Positions 22,317 through 31,922 of a stretch of DNA of 64,000 bases are shown here, piece by piece. Each line of letters begins with the position of its first letter. Position 1 is the first letter of the stretch. Under the pieces are notes generated by a model, which saw only the letters and a list, made by a program, of their open reading frames with translations, searched no databases and was not told the DNA's origin. The stretch lies in contig NZ_JADEVZ010000005.1 of NCBI RefSeq assembly GCF_015207875.1, positions 1-64,000 of the forward strand, given 5' to 3'. This DNA is from Dolichospermum sp. LEGE 00240 (GTDB lineage: Bacteria; Cyanobacteriota; Cyanobacteriia; Cyanobacteriales; Nostocaceae). The position numbers and the translations under genes are program-made.

Positions 22317-24059
22317 TTATAATCCTTTAGCGATCCAAAATGCTTCCCCGATAGGACCAAAAGCCAAAACCGGAAAAAACGTCAATGCACCCAAAATCAA
22401 AATTACTCCAGCAGTGACACTGGTAAATAATCCCGTATCAGTCCGTAAAGTCCCTGTCGTCAAGGGTACGCTTGGTTTACGAGACATATTATCTGCTAGT
22501 AACAATAAGCCTGTAATGGGGACAAAACGCCCTGCAAGAAGACTAAAACTGGCACTGAGGTTCCACCATAAAGCGGTGATAGTGGGTTTTGCTCCCATAG
22601 CTATGGCTAAAGGTGATGGTTGGGAGTCTCCTAAACCTTCGAGTCCAGAACCGTTGTTTGCTGCGGCTGAGGTATATTCATACAGCACTTGAGCAAAACC
22701 ATGAAAACCGGGGTTACTGATTCCTGCTAGTTGGTCGGGAAAAGCTAGGGTGATTCCGGCTGGTATCATGATGGCAATGGGATGTACTAAAAGAATCAAA
22801 AAACTGGCCAGGACAACTTCGCGTTTTTCGATTTTTCTGCCTAAAAATTCTGGTGTTCTGCCTACCATTAAGCCTGTAGCAAAGACGGTTAATATGAGGT
22901 AGGTAAATAAATAAGCTGTTCCTGTTCCTTGTCCGCCCCAAATGATTTGGAGAAACATATTGGCAAAGGTAACAAAACCACCGTTGGGCATAAATGAATC
23001 AATTAAACTATTAATTGCTCCACACATTGTGGCAGTTGTCGCAACTATAAATAGGGAAGATTGCGCCCAACCAAATCTGATTTCTTTGCCTTCTAAGTTG
23101 GGTTGTGTACTTCCTAAAATGGTATTGATGGCTGGGTTGCCGTGATATTCTCCTATGGCGGTAATGATTATAAAGATGATGAAAATTATGCCTACCATGC
23201 TGTAAACTAACCAGGCTTGTTTGCTGTTGTTGGCAAATATTCCGTAGGTGTAAATTAGGGATGTGGGAATTAACAACATGGCGATAATTTCTATGAGGTT
23301 AGAAAATCCGTTGGGGTTTTCATACGGATGAGCAGAATTAATGGCAAAAAATCCGCCGCCGTTTTCTCCTAGTTGTTTGATAATTTCTAAATGGGCAACT
23401 GGTCCGCGAGCGATCGCCTGACTAATGCTAGGATTTTCTAAGGTGGGAAATACTGCTGGTCCGGCTAATGTTTCTGGTACTCCCGCTATTATTAGGAATA
23501 TTGCTCCTACTATACTTATGGGTAACAATATTCGCGTCATTGAACGAATTAAATCTACATAAAAATTGCCTAACGGTCTGCCTGTTAATCCTCTAATAAA
23601 TGCTATACCTACCGTTAGTCCTGTGGCGGCGGAGGTAAACATTAAATAGCCAATTCCCCAAATTTGACTACCATAACTGAGATAAGTTTCTCCTGAATAA
23701 TGTTGTTGATCTGTGTTGGTCAGAAATGATATGGTTGTATGTAAAGCTGTATCCCAGGTCATCCCACCAATTTGTGTGGGGTTGAGAGGTAGCCATGCTT
23801 GATTTATGAGGATGAAAAATATTAAACATCCCATAACTAAGTTGCTGTAAAATATGGCTGCTGCATATTGCCAAGCGGTCATATCTTGTTTACTATGAAC
23901 ACCAATGAGCAGGTAAATTAATCTTTCAAGTTTGTCAAATATAGGGTCGAGAATTGTCCTCTGTTCTTGGTAAATACGCGCCATATATTTTCCCAAGGTA
24001 GGTGTAATGCCTACTACTATGAGTAGAGTTAATGCTATTTGTATCCATCCTTGAATCAT
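22317..24059 (-). CDS. kdpA: Potassium-transporting ATPase subunit KdpA
   Basis: A 580-residue polytopic K+-binding subunit of the Kdp pump, close to the usual 560-580. It has about ten hydrophobic helices and the selectivity-filter-like segments around [36 protein letters not shown] and [13 protein letters not shown], conserved in KdpA. First gene of the leftward kdpA-kdpB-kdpG-kdpC operon. The 226-bp gap to the divergent histidine kinase gene holds the probable promoter and a 33-bp palindrome. Kdp is normally induced by K+ limitation. Confidence 0.97.
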   Translation of the reverse strand: MIQGWIQIALTLLIVVGITPTLGKYMARIYQEQRTILDPIFDKLERLIYLLIGVHSKQDMTAWQYAAAIFYSNLVMGCLIFFILINQAWLPLNPTQIGGMTWDTALHTTISFLTNTDQQHYSGETYLSYGSQIWGIGYLMFTSAATGLTVGIAFIRGLTGRPLGNFYVDLIRSMTRILLPISIVGAIFLIIAGVPETLAGPAVFPTLENPSISQAIARGPVAHLEIIKQLGENGGGFFAINSAHPYENPNGFSNLIEIIAMLLIPTSLIYTYGIFANNSKQAWLVYSMVGIIFIIFIIITAIGEYHGNPAINTILGSTQPNLEGKEIRFGWAQSSLFIVATTATMCGAINSLIDSFMPNGGFVTFANMFLQIIWGGQGTGTAYLFTYLILTVFATGLMVGRTPEFLGRKIEKREVVLASFLILLVHPIAIMIPAGITLAFPDQLAGISNPGFHGFAQVLYEYTSAAANNGSGLEGLGDSQPSPLAIAMGAKPTITALWWNLSASFSLLAGRFVPITGLLLLADNMSRKPSVPLTTGTLRTDTGLFTSVTAGVILILGALTFFPVLAFGPIGEAFWIAKGL

Positions 24060-24221
24060 AATTTTAGACTAAGAATATAGTCTGATTGAATAACCAATTT
24101 CTATAATTCATTGCTTTGTAACTAAAAACAAGATTCGCAAGGTATATTTTGTGTTTAGCTGGATGTTTATTTTTTCTATATCTGGCGTTTATGGTGTTTA
24201 GTTTTTTCTAAACGAACAAAA

Positions 24222-24254
24222 AGATCCCCGACTTCTTAAAGAAGTCGGGGATCT
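24222..24254. repeat. 33-bp palindrome, copy A
   Basis: Arms AGATCCCCGACTTC / GAAGTCGGGGATCT (14 bp, perfect) around the loop TTAAA. An almost identical copy with loop TTGAA is at 44128-44160. It sits 32 bp before the histidine kinase start, in the kdpA divergent gap. It is a dispersed repeat that would form a strong hairpin in the kinase 5' UTR. Confidence 0.9.
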
Positions 24255-24285
24255 GAAACCTTATTCTATTAGTTATTTACAAATC

Positions 24286-25353
24286 ATGAAATTCCCTATT
24301 CTTATGACTTATTTATCAATGAAATTTTTAACTATTTTTATGCTTTTTTTGATAATTATAGTTATGGAGTTTTCTACACCAAATGATTATGTATTTGGAT
24401 ATCTCTACACTGGGGCGATTTTATTAGCTAGTTTCTGGTTTGGGCGAATTGCTACTATCCAAACAACTTTTATGTCTGTGTTTTTAACGATTTTGAATCT
24501 GGGTTTACCTGGCAGCGAGGAGATTCATTTTTATACAATTGCTAATCGAGCGATCGCTATTGTAGCACTAATCATCACTGGCTTTTTAAGCGATAGATTA
24601 CGTCTTTCCCAAGATGCAATTATTCAACAACAATCAAAGTTACAATCACAAGAACAATTAGCCAGAATCAGAGAAGATTTTGTTTCTACTCTTACCCATG
24701 ATTTAAAAACTCCACTTTTAGGAGCCATAGAAACTATTAAGGCTTTTCAACAAGAAAAATTTGGTGCAGTTTCCCTCCGTCAACAAACTGTTTTAGCCAC
24801 AATGGCACGTAGTCATTCAACTTCCTTGCAATTAGTAGAAACCTTGTTAGATGTTTATCGCAATGATACAGAAGGTATTAAATTAAATTTAGCTCCTGTG
24901 GATTTGACTATTTTAGCGGAAGATGTTACTTCCACTCTCAGAGAATTAGCCGTAAATCGTCGTGTTTATTTCTCATTTAATTATGGTGATTCTGATTGGA
25001 AAAAATCCTTATGGGTAAATGGTGATGCTTTACAATTACAACGAGTTTTTAGTAATCTGATAGTTAATGCTATTAATCATTCTCGTCGTGGTGAGCGGAT
25101 TGAAATTATTTTACAAACAACATCTTCCTATCAAGTCGTAAAAATTGTAGATAGGGGTGCTGGTATTCAATCAGAGGAGTTTGTTCACTTATTTACCAGA
25201 TTTTATCAAGGAATTAGTCAAGGAAAAGGTTCTGGTTTAGGTCTTTACCTATCTCGACAAATTATTGAAGCTCATGATGGTACAATTTGGGCAGAAAATA
25301 GATTACCTCATGGTGCTATTTTTGCCTTTAAGCTGCCTATTCTTCCTAATTAA
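24286..25353 (+). CDS. Membrane sensor histidine kinase
   Basis: A 355-residue kinase. Four hydrophobic helices lie in residues 10-100 (FLTIFMLFLIIIVMEF; YLYTGAILLASFWFG; TTFMSVFLTILNLG; AIAIVALIITGFL), with almost no external sensor domain. The H-box is FVSTLTHDLKTPLLGA with His138. The ATPase part has an N-box LQRVFSNLIVNAINHS, then VDRGAGI and GKGSGLGLYLSRQII. It begins 226 bp from kdpA in the opposite direction and is followed after 19 bp by a NarL-type regulator. The pair could replace KdpDE as regulator of kdp; this is inferred only from position. It lacks the KdpD N-terminal and Usp domains. Confidence 0.93.
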   Translation: MKFPILMTYLSMKFLTIFMLFLIIIVMEFSTPNDYVFGYLYTGAILLASFWFGRIATIQTTFMSVFLTILNLGLPGSEEIHFYTIANRAIAIVALIITGFLSDRLRLSQDAIIQQQSKLQSQEQLARIREDFVSTLTHDLKTPLLGAIETIKAFQQEKFGAVSLRQQTVLATMARSHSTSLQLVETLLDVYRNDTEGIKLNLAPVDLTILAEDVTSTLRELAVNRRVYFSFNYGDSDWKKSLWVNGDALQLQRVFSNLIVNAINHSRRGERIEIILQTTSSYQVVKIVDRGAGIQSEEFVHLFTRFYQGISQGKGSGLGLYLSRQIIEAHDGTIWAENRLPHGAIFAFKLPILPN

Positions 25354-25372
25354 TTATTCTTAATCATCTGAA

Positions 25373-26038
25373 ATGCTATCTACCTCTATCAAAATTCTTT
25401 TAGTCGAAGATGATGAACTTTTTCGCTTGGGTTTGCACGTGCGACTACAACAAGAAACAGGATTAGAAGTTATTGCTGAAGCTGAAGATGGTGAAACCGC
25501 TATTGAATTGGTTAAACAACATCCTGTAGATGTGGTACTTTTAGACGTAGGACTACCTGGAATTGGCGGTATTGAGGCTTGTCAGCAAATAAAGTTACAG
25601 TATCCCAAATTACCAGTTTTAATTCTTACTTCCCATTCTCAAAAATCCTTGATTTCTCAGTTAATTGCCGTTGGCGCTCAAGGTTATTGTCTTAAAGGTA
25701 TCGCTGCGGAAAAATTAGTTTTAGCTTTGCGTTCAGTTACCGCCGGTGCTTCCTGGTGGGATGAAACCGCAACTCAAGAAATTCGTTCTGGTTATCTTGG
25801 AGAACAGTCTCATGGGGATAATACATCTTATTATCCCCATCCTCTCACTCATCGGGAGTTAGAAATTCTCTCTTTGATCGCCACAGGGAAAACCAATCAA
25901 GAAATCGCTGATTTATTATATATTACATCGGGAACAGTCAGAGTTCATGTTCATACTATTTTACATAAGTTAGATGTTAGCCATCGAACTCAAGCTGTAA
26001 TGGTAGCTTTGGACAAAGGTTTAATTAAAGGTTGCTGA
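25373..26038 (+). CDS. NarL/FixJ-family response regulator
   Basis: A 221-residue regulator. The receiver domain (residues 6-120) has the acidic pair EDDE (12-15), phospho-acceptor Asp58 in LLDVGLPG, a Thr in ILTS and Lys in GYCLKG. A LuxR-type helix-turn-helix occupies about residues 155-215 (LTHRELEILSLIATGKTNQEIADLL, SGTVRVHVHTILHKL). It starts 19 bp after the kinase stop; the two clearly form an operon. KdpE is of the OmpR type, so this is not KdpE even if it regulates kdp. Confidence 0.95.
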   Translation: MLSTSIKILLVEDDELFRLGLHVRLQQETGLEVIAEAEDGETAIELVKQHPVDVVLLDVGLPGIGGIEACQQIKLQYPKLPVLILTSHSQKSLISQLIAVGAQGYCLKGIAAEKLVLALRSVTAGASWWDETATQEIRSGYLGEQSHGDNTSYYPHPLTHRELEILSLIATGKTNQEIADLLYITSGTVRVHVHTILHKLDVSHRTQAVMVALDKGLIKGC

Positions 26039-26068
26039 AAAAGTCTTTTGATTAGGGCTAGGAGGTAG

Positions 26069-26087
26069 GGGCGCAGGGCCTGCGCCC
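26069..26087. repeat. Small palindrome between convergent genes
   Basis: GGGCGCAGG-G-CCTGCGCCC, 9-bp arms, between the regulator stop and the M16 gene stop. It could help terminate transcription from both sides, but there is no T-run. It is followed by ACGCCACGCTACGCTATC, whose reverse complement closely matches a stretch at 51778, another dispersed repeat. Confidence 0.6.
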
Positions 26088-26138
26088 AACCAGGATTAAT
26101 ACGCCACGCTACGCTATCAGCAAACCATATTTAAGGTT

Positions 26139-27410
26139 TTACAAAGTAGCCGTCTGAATGGCTTCTTCTGGTCCAACTAAAGACAGATAAGGTGCTTGTA
26201 AATATTTACGAGCGGCGGTAATTGCTTCAGTTGCAGTCACATTATTAATTAATTCGGGAAACTTTTGATCAAATTCAATTCCTAAACCTAAAATTTCATA
26301 CCAGCCATATATTTGAGCAATATGTCCATTAGTTTGTTTACCTAACGCATATTGACCGATAATTTTGTTTTTAGCAGTTTGTAACGCTTCCGCTGATAGT
26401 TCGGTGGTACATAATAATTCTACTTCTTGGCGGAGTCCATTAAAAGCAATTTTGGTATTTTCCGGTGCAGTGCCAATATAAACGACAAAGGCAGCGGGAA
26501 AAAGTCGAGTTGAATAAATAGCAGATACGTCATAAGCTAAACCTTGCTTTTCTCGTAATTCTACAAATAAACGACTAGAAAGACCATTACCTAAATAGGT
26601 AGCAAGTAACTTGAGAGCCGCATATTCTGGGTTAGTTACTGATGGTCCTAAATAACCCAACATGATAATTGATTGTTGTGTATTTAGGGGTTGAAGACAG
26701 GGTTTGGGTGATGCGGTAATTGACGGTAAATTAAGAGTCGGTTGAGCGGAATCTGGTATTTCCCAATCACCAAAAATTGTTGTGACTAATTTCTCAGCTT
26801 GTTCTGCTGTAATGCGTCCAGCAATACTAATGACAATATTATCAGGACGGAAATGAGTTTGATGATATTCTACTAAGTCAGCCCGGGTAATGCTACTCAT
26901 GGTTGTTTCATCACCTAAAACTGACAGCGAGTAGGGATGATTTGGGTACATTACCTGACGCAGTTGTTCAAAAGCCAGGTTAAAAGGCTGCTCCTTTTGG
27001 GAACGAATATCTTGGATTGCTAACCGTTTTTCTAGTTCTACTTGATTTTCGGGAAAAGTAGGCGATCGCAATAATTGTCCGGCTAATGTTAAAATATCAA
27101 TAAAATCAGCAGTTACAGTTTTCAAAGATAGCACAAAATAATCTGTAGCCGCATCTGTCCCTAAACTAGCCCCCACAGATTCGACTTTTTCAGCAATTTC
27201 TAAACTTGATAAACCATCACATCCCTTTGTCATTACCGCTGATAACAAATGCGCTAACCCAGCTTTTTCTCGCTGTTCATAACAACTACCAGCGCGAATA
27301 AAAATCCGCCCCGCAATAATATCAGCAGCCTGATTTTCTGATACTAATAAAACAATGCCATTACTTAATACAGTGCGATGAATTAGAGAGCGACTATTAA
27401 TAGTTTGCAT
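26139..27410 (-). CDS. M16-family peptidase homologue without the zinc motif
   Basis: A 423-residue M16 (pitrilysin/insulinase) domain protein. At the place of the HxxEH zinc site it has GLAHLLSAVMTKG, so the motif is lost and the protein is likely the non-catalytic partner. The rest is typical: RIFIRAGSCYEQREKAGLAH, SLSVLGDET, YHQTHFRPDNIVISIAG and GLSSRLFVELREKQGLAYDV. The upstream gene on the same strand encodes the active partner, 22 bp away, as in two-subunit bacterial M16 peptidases. I chose ATG at 27410; a GTG four codons upstream is possible. Confidence 0.93.
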   Translation of the reverse strand: MQTINSRSLIHRTVLSNGIVLLVSENQAADIIAGRIFIRAGSCYEQREKAGLAHLLSAVMTKGCDGLSSLEIAEKVESVGASLGTDAATDYFVLSLKTVTADFIDILTLAGQLLRSPTFPENQVELEKRLAIQDIRSQKEQPFNLAFEQLRQVMYPNHPYSLSVLGDETTMSSITRADLVEYHQTHFRPDNIVISIAGRITAEQAEKLVTTIFGDWEIPDSAQPTLNLPSITASPKPCLQPLNTQQSIIMLGYLGPSVTNPEYAALKLLATYLGNGLSSRLFVELREKQGLAYDVSAIYSTRLFPAAFVVYIGTAPENTKIAFNGLRQEVELLCTTELSAEALQTAKNKIIGQYALGKQTNGHIAQIYGWYEILGLGIEFDQKFPELINNVTATEAITAARKYLQAPYLSLVGPEEAIQTATL

Positions 27411-27432
27411 TTTTAATTTCACAGGTTAATAA

Positions 27433-28698
27433 CTAACAAGGTTGGAGAATTGTCACGGCATAATTAGCTGGTGAAAGATACTGTTGAGCTAATTTTTGCA
27501 GTTCTTGAGGATGGAAAGACTGGATTTCTTGAGGATAGGTAACAGCTAATTCAGCGTTAGCAATGGTATGATAATAACCATAGAAATTAGTTAGCTGATT
27601 TGGCGTTTCTGTAGAAAAAGCATAATCATTACATAAAAACCTTTGAATACGATTTAGTTCTGACGTGCTAATTTCTTGATTTTGTAATGCTTGTAAATGG
27701 TCACAAATCAACTCTTCAACTCGTTCCAGATATTCTGATTCTAACCAAGCTGTAATTGTCAATAAACTTGATTCTTGTTGTAGAGAAAAATTACAGCAAA
27801 TGTCCTGCACAAGTTGCTTTTCTTCCCGCAAATCAGATACTAGCCGAGAAATTCTCCCTGATCCTAACAGCACTGATAATAATTCTAAACCATGAACAGC
27901 CCGCAATTGTTCTGCTCCTGGAACTTTCCAACCCATCATTAACCGCGCTTGTTCCAGTCTGGGTAAAATTAACTCATGACGACGAATGCCCTTAATTGTC
28001 GGCACTGTAACTTTAGTAACTTGGGGACAATGATCCCGTTGAGGAAAATTTGCAAATGTCCGGTTTACCAACTCCCGCGCAGCTTTTTCACCAATTCCCC
28101 CCACCACAACCACAGTCATATTTTCTGGTTGGTAATAACTGCGATAAAAGCAGCGCATAGCTTCCGGGGAATGCTGCATTAATTCTAGCTCAGTCCCTAG
28201 CACAGAACGTCCATAAGGGTGATGTTGGTAAATATTTTTCACAAGAGATTGAAAACCCACCCAATCAGGATCATCATTGTAAGTACGGATTTCTTCTAGC
28301 ACTACATCCCGTTCTCTGATAAATTCATCGTCAGGAATGGCTGCATTCAGGAGTAATTCGCCTAAATGGGGGAGAGTATGCTCTAGATGATTAGCCGCAG
28401 TTGTAATGGAATAATGGGCGTAATCGTGGCTAGTTGCGGCATTACTCACCCCGCCGATTTTTTCAATGTGATAATCAAATTCTCCAGGCAGCAGGTTTGG
28501 TGTACCCTTAAAAATCATGTGTTCTAGAAAATGTGCCATTCCAAACCAAGGTTCTGGTTCTAGGTTAGTTCCCGCACGCACCCAAACGTCAGCTACCACT
28601 ACGGGTGTAGTGGATATCTCTTGGTGAATGAATGTCAAGCCATTATCTAATTTGATGACTGAACCGGGAAACACGTTGTTAGTTAGTTGTTTTGACAA
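27433..28698 (-). CDS. M16-family zinc peptidase, catalytic subunit
   Basis: A 421-residue M16 peptidase. The inverted zinc motif is intact: GMAHFLEHMIFKG (HFLEH, about residues 60-64), with the downstream Glu in VVLEEIRTYNDDP (about 134-146). Also present are HPYGRSVLGTELELM and RSYYQPENMTVVVVGG. It precedes the zinc-less homologue by 10 nt; the pair probably forms a heterodimer. M16 pairs degrade or process peptides; the substrate is unknown. Cytoplasmic or periplasmic, as no signal peptide is evident. Confidence 0.95.
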   Translation of the reverse strand: MSKQLTNNVFPGSVIKLDNGLTFIHQEISTTPVVVADVWVRAGTNLEPEPWFGMAHFLEHMIFKGTPNLLPGEFDYHIEKIGGVSNAATSHDYAHYSITTAANHLEHTLPHLGELLLNAAIPDDEFIRERDVVLEEIRTYNDDPDWVGFQSLVKNIYQHHPYGRSVLGTELELMQHSPEAMRCFYRSYYQPENMTVVVVGGIGEKAARELVNRTFANFPQRDHCPQVTKVTVPTIKGIRRHELILPRLEQARLMMGWKVPGAEQLRAVHGLELLSVLLGSGRISRLVSDLREEKQLVQDICCNFSLQQESSLLTITAWLESEYLERVEELICDHLQALQNQEISTSELNRIQRFLCNDYAFSTETPNQLTNFYGYYHTIANAELAVTYPQEIQSFHPQELQKLAQQYLSPANYAVTILQPC

Positions 28699-29005
28699 TT
28701 TCTATAGTTTCAAGCACAATATAATCTTGTCATTCTAACCTTGATTTTCACAACTTATACCAATTTTATCTGAAGCTGCACAGAATAATCGTCATCATTT
28801 ATCTGCGTTTATCTGCGTTTATCTGCGGTCAATAATTCTTGATATCTTATTCTATACAGCTTTATCTTAAACTAAGAACGAACCGCAGAGGACGCAGAGG
28901 ACACAGAGAAATCAGGGTTTGAGGGGTTTTTTGCGTCAGTCCTAAATTTGATGATATGGACGTTCCATGGAACGTCTCTACATTATTGATCATCAAATGT
29001 CTGAT
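28699..29005. other. Intergenic region with dispersed repeats
   Basis: No gene seen. It contains three TTTATCTGCG repeats (about 28798-28827), a stretch rich in GCAGAGGACG units (28882-28905) and a perfect 18-bp palindrome GACGTTCCATGGAACGTC at 28959-28976 near the trmFO stop. All look like common Nostocales dispersed repeats. Confidence 0.7.
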
Positions 29006-30328
29006 TTAAACGGCTAGATTTTCCCTTTTCCAAGTTGCTAAATCTGCTAAGGATCTATCCCGGTAACGTCCATATTTTTCCGGTTTACTCTTGATTTTCA
29101 CACCCAAATCTGGAACAATCCCAAAGTTAGGAGCCATCGGTTGAAAATGCTTAGGTGCAGCGGATCTGATAAACTCAAATAATGCCCCCATCATGGTTGT
29201 CACAGGCAAAATTAGCGGTTCTTTTCCTAAAGCTAACCTAGCTGCATTTGTTCCCGCTAACCAACCTCCCGCAGATGCAGCGGTATAACCTTCTGTTCCG
29301 ATTAACTGTCCCGCAGCTAATAAGGTGGGACGTTCTTTAAATTGCAAAGTTGCTAACATTAACTGCGGTGCATTTAAAAAAGTATTGCGGTGCATTACTC
29401 CTAATCTGACAAATTCGGCTGTTTCTAACCCAGGAATCATTTGAAATACTCTTTTTTGTTCACCCCAGCGCAAATTAGTTTGAAATCCTACCATATTCCA
29501 AAGTTGACCGGCTTTATCTTCTTGTCGTAATTGAATTACCGCATAGTTACGTTCTCCTGTACGAGGATCAGATAAACCCACTGGTTTCAGGGGACCATAA
29601 CGCATGGTATCTTCTCCTCTTCTGGCCATTTCTTCAATTGGTAAACAAGCTTCAAAAAATTTCGCTGTTTCTCTTTCAAAGTCTTTTAATTCTGTTTGTT
29701 CAGCTTGACAAAGTGCTGATCTAAATTGTAAATACTGCTCTTTATTCATGGGACAATTTAGATAAGCTGCTTCACCTTTGTCATAGCGAGAAGCCATAAA
29801 TGCAATATCTTTATTGATAGAATCTCCCGCAATAATGGGACTTGCAGCATCAAAAAAGTTGAGGTATTCCATGCCCGTAAATTGTTGTAAATCTGCGGCT
29901 AAATCGGGACTGGTTAAGGGTCCTGAAGCTAAAACGACAATACCTTCGGGAATGGCTGTAACTTCCCCCCGTCGAAAATCAATTAAAGGGTGATTGGCTA
30001 GGGTTTTGGTCAAATCTTCCCCAAATTGTCCTCTGTCCACCGCCAAAGCCCCTCCAGCGGGGACTGCGTGTTCATCTGCTTTAGAGATGACAATAGAACC
30101 GAGTTGGCGGAGTTCTTCGTGTAGGAGACCGGCAGCGCGATCGCTCGCCATTGCCCCGAAAGAGTTACTACAGACCAATTCTGCCAAATTTTCCGTATGA
30201 TGGGCAGGACTGAAGCGTTTAGGGCGCATCTCGTGGAGAATCACAGGCACACCAGCTTGGGCTATTTGCCATGCTGCTTCTGTCCCTGCGAGTCCGCCGC
30301 CTATTACTTGTATCGGTTGTTGTGTCAT
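29006..30328 (-). CDS. trmFO: TrmFO, folate-dependent tRNA (m5U54) methyltransferase
   Basis: A 440-residue flavoprotein that uses methylenetetrahydrofolate and FADH2 to methylate U54 in the T-loop of tRNA. The N-terminal Rossmann motif is [19 protein letters not shown], followed by the family block [27 protein letters not shown]. Further conserved pieces are [31 protein letters not shown] and the C-terminal PNFGIVPDL. Length fits the family (about 435-470). It lies in a separate transcription unit; HicA follows upstream at 20 bp, so it may be read through from hicBA. Confidence 0.97.
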   Translation of the reverse strand: MTQQPIQVIGGGLAGTEAAWQIAQAGVPVILHEMRPKRFSPAHHTENLAELVCSNSFGAMASDRAAGLLHEELRQLGSIVISKADEHAVPAGGALAVDRGQFGEDLTKTLANHPLIDFRRGEVTAIPEGIVVLASGPLTSPDLAADLQQFTGMEYLNFFDAASPIIAGDSINKDIAFMASRYDKGEAAYLNCPMNKEQYLQFRSALCQAEQTELKDFERETAKFFEACLPIEEMARRGEDTMRYGPLKPVGLSDPRTGERNYAVIQLRQEDKAGQLWNMVGFQTNLRWGEQKRVFQMIPGLETAEFVRLGVMHRNTFLNAPQLMLATLQFKERPTLLAAGQLIGTEGYTAASAGGWLAGTNAARLALGKEPLILPVTTMMGALFEFIRSAAPKHFQPMAPNFGIVPDLGVKIKSKPEKYGRYRDRSLADLATWKRENLAV

Positions 30329-30348
30329 AGTGATTTTAGATAAAATGA

Positions 30349-30567
30349 TTATTCAAATAAAGAACGAGGTAGTTGAGATTGCCGAATAATTGACATTATT
30401 GTACCAAGTTTAACAGATGAGTGATTAGGTACAATAGCAGTGAGAGTAGAGTCTTCTATTGCTTTTTGCATAACAACATGACTTCCTTTTTGTCTAACTT
30501 CTGTAAAGCCATTGTCTTGTAAAATTTTACAAATTTCTTTACCTGATAGTACGCGTAATTTACCCAA
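30349..30567 (-). CDS. hicA: HicA toxin
   Basis: A 72-residue HicA-type mRNA interferase with the double-stranded-RNA-binding-like fold. The signature is [31 protein letters not shown] with the catalytic His in GSHVVM, followed by [18 protein letters not shown]. The start overlaps the end of hicB by 8 nt, so the two are translationally coupled with the antitoxin first. Confidence 0.93.
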   Translation of the reverse strand: MGKLRVLSGKEICKILQDNGFTEVRQKGSHVVMQKAIEDSTLTAIVPNHSSVKLGTIMSIIRQSQLPRSLFE

Positions 30568-30790
30568 CAGAAACCTCCAAATTAGTAATAAAAATTTCGC
30601 TTTTGAGACGATTTTTTATTTCTGAAGGTGAAGCAAATTCTAAAAATAATTCAATTGCTTCTTTTAAATTATCTTTTGATTCCTCAATGGTATCTCCTTG
30701 ACTAGCAATATCTAATTCTGGACAAAGGGAAACATACCCATTGTCTTCTTTTTCAATAATTACAGTAAATCTTTGTTTAATAGTTGGCAT
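30560..30790 (-). CDS. hicB: HicB antitoxin
   Basis: A 76-residue HicB with the partial RNase-H-like fold: FTVIIEKEDNGYVSLCPELDIASQGDTIEESKDNLKEAIELFLE is the standard HicB pattern. It lacks a long C-terminal DNA-binding domain, as in short HicB forms. Upstream gene of the hicBA pair; it would neutralise HicA and autoregulate. Confidence 0.93.
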   Translation of the reverse strand: MPTIKQRFTVIIEKEDNGYVSLCPELDIASQGDTIEESKDNLKEAIELFLEFASPSEIKNRLKSEIFITNLEVSVG

Positions 30791-30866
30791 GGAATATGTA
30801 AACTCCTGAATATCTTTATATTATTATACTGCTTATTGTCAGATATTTTAAATGCTTAATTTCAAA

Positions 30867-31202
30867 TTAAGAAACAGCATATTCTGAATGTTGTCGCAGT
30901 GCAGGATAGTGAAAGCCAATGACAATTTCTTGTTTAGAGATTCCCATTGCTTCTAGTTCTTCACCAACATCAATATCTGTATTATTTTCCTGTAGCCAAA
31001 TTTTTCCATCTTTGATATCAAAATGAAATATACAGGAATGAATTCGGCGTTTTTTATCCCAACCAGTTCGCAATAAAAGGTAATGATCATTTTCTGTATC
31101 AAAGATCAATTGGGTTTCCATATTTTGATCTTTTGATCCATATTTTGCGTATTGGGTGAGAAATTCTCGCAAACATTGGCGATAGAAATTTAGTCTATCC
31201 AT
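30867..31202 (-). CDS. xisI: XisI-family protein without XisH partner
   Basis: A 111-residue XisI-type protein, recognised by FYRQCLREFLTQYAKYG, LLLRTGWDKKRRIHSCIFHFDIKDGKIWLQENNTD and IVIGFHYPALR. XisI and XisH control excision of the fdxN element in heterocysts of Anabaena; many copies occur in filamentous cyanobacteria, normally as xisH-xisI pairs. No xisH is present here. ptuB ends 21 bp upstream on the same strand, so xisI may be the last gene of that operon. A fragment of a second xisI lies beyond ptuA (33273-33327). Confidence 0.92.
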   Translation of the reverse strand: MDRLNFYRQCLREFLTQYAKYGSKDQNMETQLIFDTENDHYLLLRTGWDKKRRIHSCIFHFDIKDGKIWLQENNTDIDVGEELEAMGISKQEIVIGFHYPALRQHSEYAVS

Positions 31203-31223
31203 AATTTTATTACCTTCTTTACT

Positions 31224-31922
31224 TTATGATTTTATGTTTTCATCTGTGTTATCAAAGTAAGTTTTAAGAATATAAATAATTGCAGCACAAAACGGTGTTA
31301 ATTGTTCATTGGAATCAAATTTTTGATAACCTTGAATTAGTAATTCAATTTCTTCCTGAGAACATCCATCAATTAGTGGTAGTAGCTTTTGAATTTCTTT
31401 ACGTCTTGATATTTGTAATATAGGTTGATTAAGTCCCAACTTATTAATTGTTTCCTTTGCAGCATCTATCATTATAGAATTATTACTGTGTAAAATTTCT
31501 CCAAAACCTGTATATCTAAAATATTCCGGACAGTTTTCTAATAAAGGAGAAACTGTCAAATCAGCATCATACCAACTATCTTTCTTCGGTCCACAGTGTT
31601 TTTGTGCTGGAGGTATTTTTTGGGGATTTTTCCAGTCTGGTGCATCACCTTCTCCCGGACAAGAAGCTAAAAAATTAGAGTATTCTAGTTTTAAATTTTG
31701 GTAGTGTTTACGCGGTTGAAAATGTTCAATATGACTAACTTCTATTGTAATACGAACTCCACAGTAGCAACATATATAACCTTGTTCTTTTAGTAATTCC
31801 TTATGTACATCACTTTTTTCAGGGTTCTGAAAGTTTTCCCAAGTAGGTTTCCAATCATCATTTTCTTTAGCTTTCCACTCAGAAAAACTCGATGGTTCTA
31901 AATTCTTTCTAATATACTTCAT
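31224..31922 (-). CDS. ptuB: PtuB-like HNH nuclease of a Septu system
   Basis: A 232-residue HNH protein of the TIGR02646/PtuB type. The zinc and catalytic part is GYICCYCGVRITIEVSHIEHFQPRKHY (about residues 49-75), with CxxC and HxxH elements, and a second cysteine-containing segment ASCPGEGDAPDWK. PtuB is the nuclease effector of Septu antiphage defence, controlled by the PtuA ATPase. Its ATG overlaps the ptuA stop by 4 nt. No reverse transcriptase is adjacent, so this is a Septu pair rather than a retron. Confidence 0.85.
   Translation of the reverse strand: MKYIRKNLEPSSFSEWKAKENDDWKPTWENFQNPEKSDVHKELLKEQGYICCYCGVRITIEVSHIEHFQPRKHYQNLKLEYSNFLASCPGEGDAPDWKNPQKIPPAQKHCGPKKDSWYDADLTVSPLLENCPEYFRYTGFGEILHSNNSIMIDAAKETINKLGLNQPILQISRRKEIQKLLPLIDGCSQEEIELLIQGYQKFDSNEQLTPFCAAIIYILKTYFDNTDENIKS

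Noticed and set aside
24286-26038. Calling the kinase/regulator pair KdpD/KdpE
   Set aside because: The kinase lacks the KdpD sensor and Usp domains, and the regulator is of NarL rather than OmpR type.
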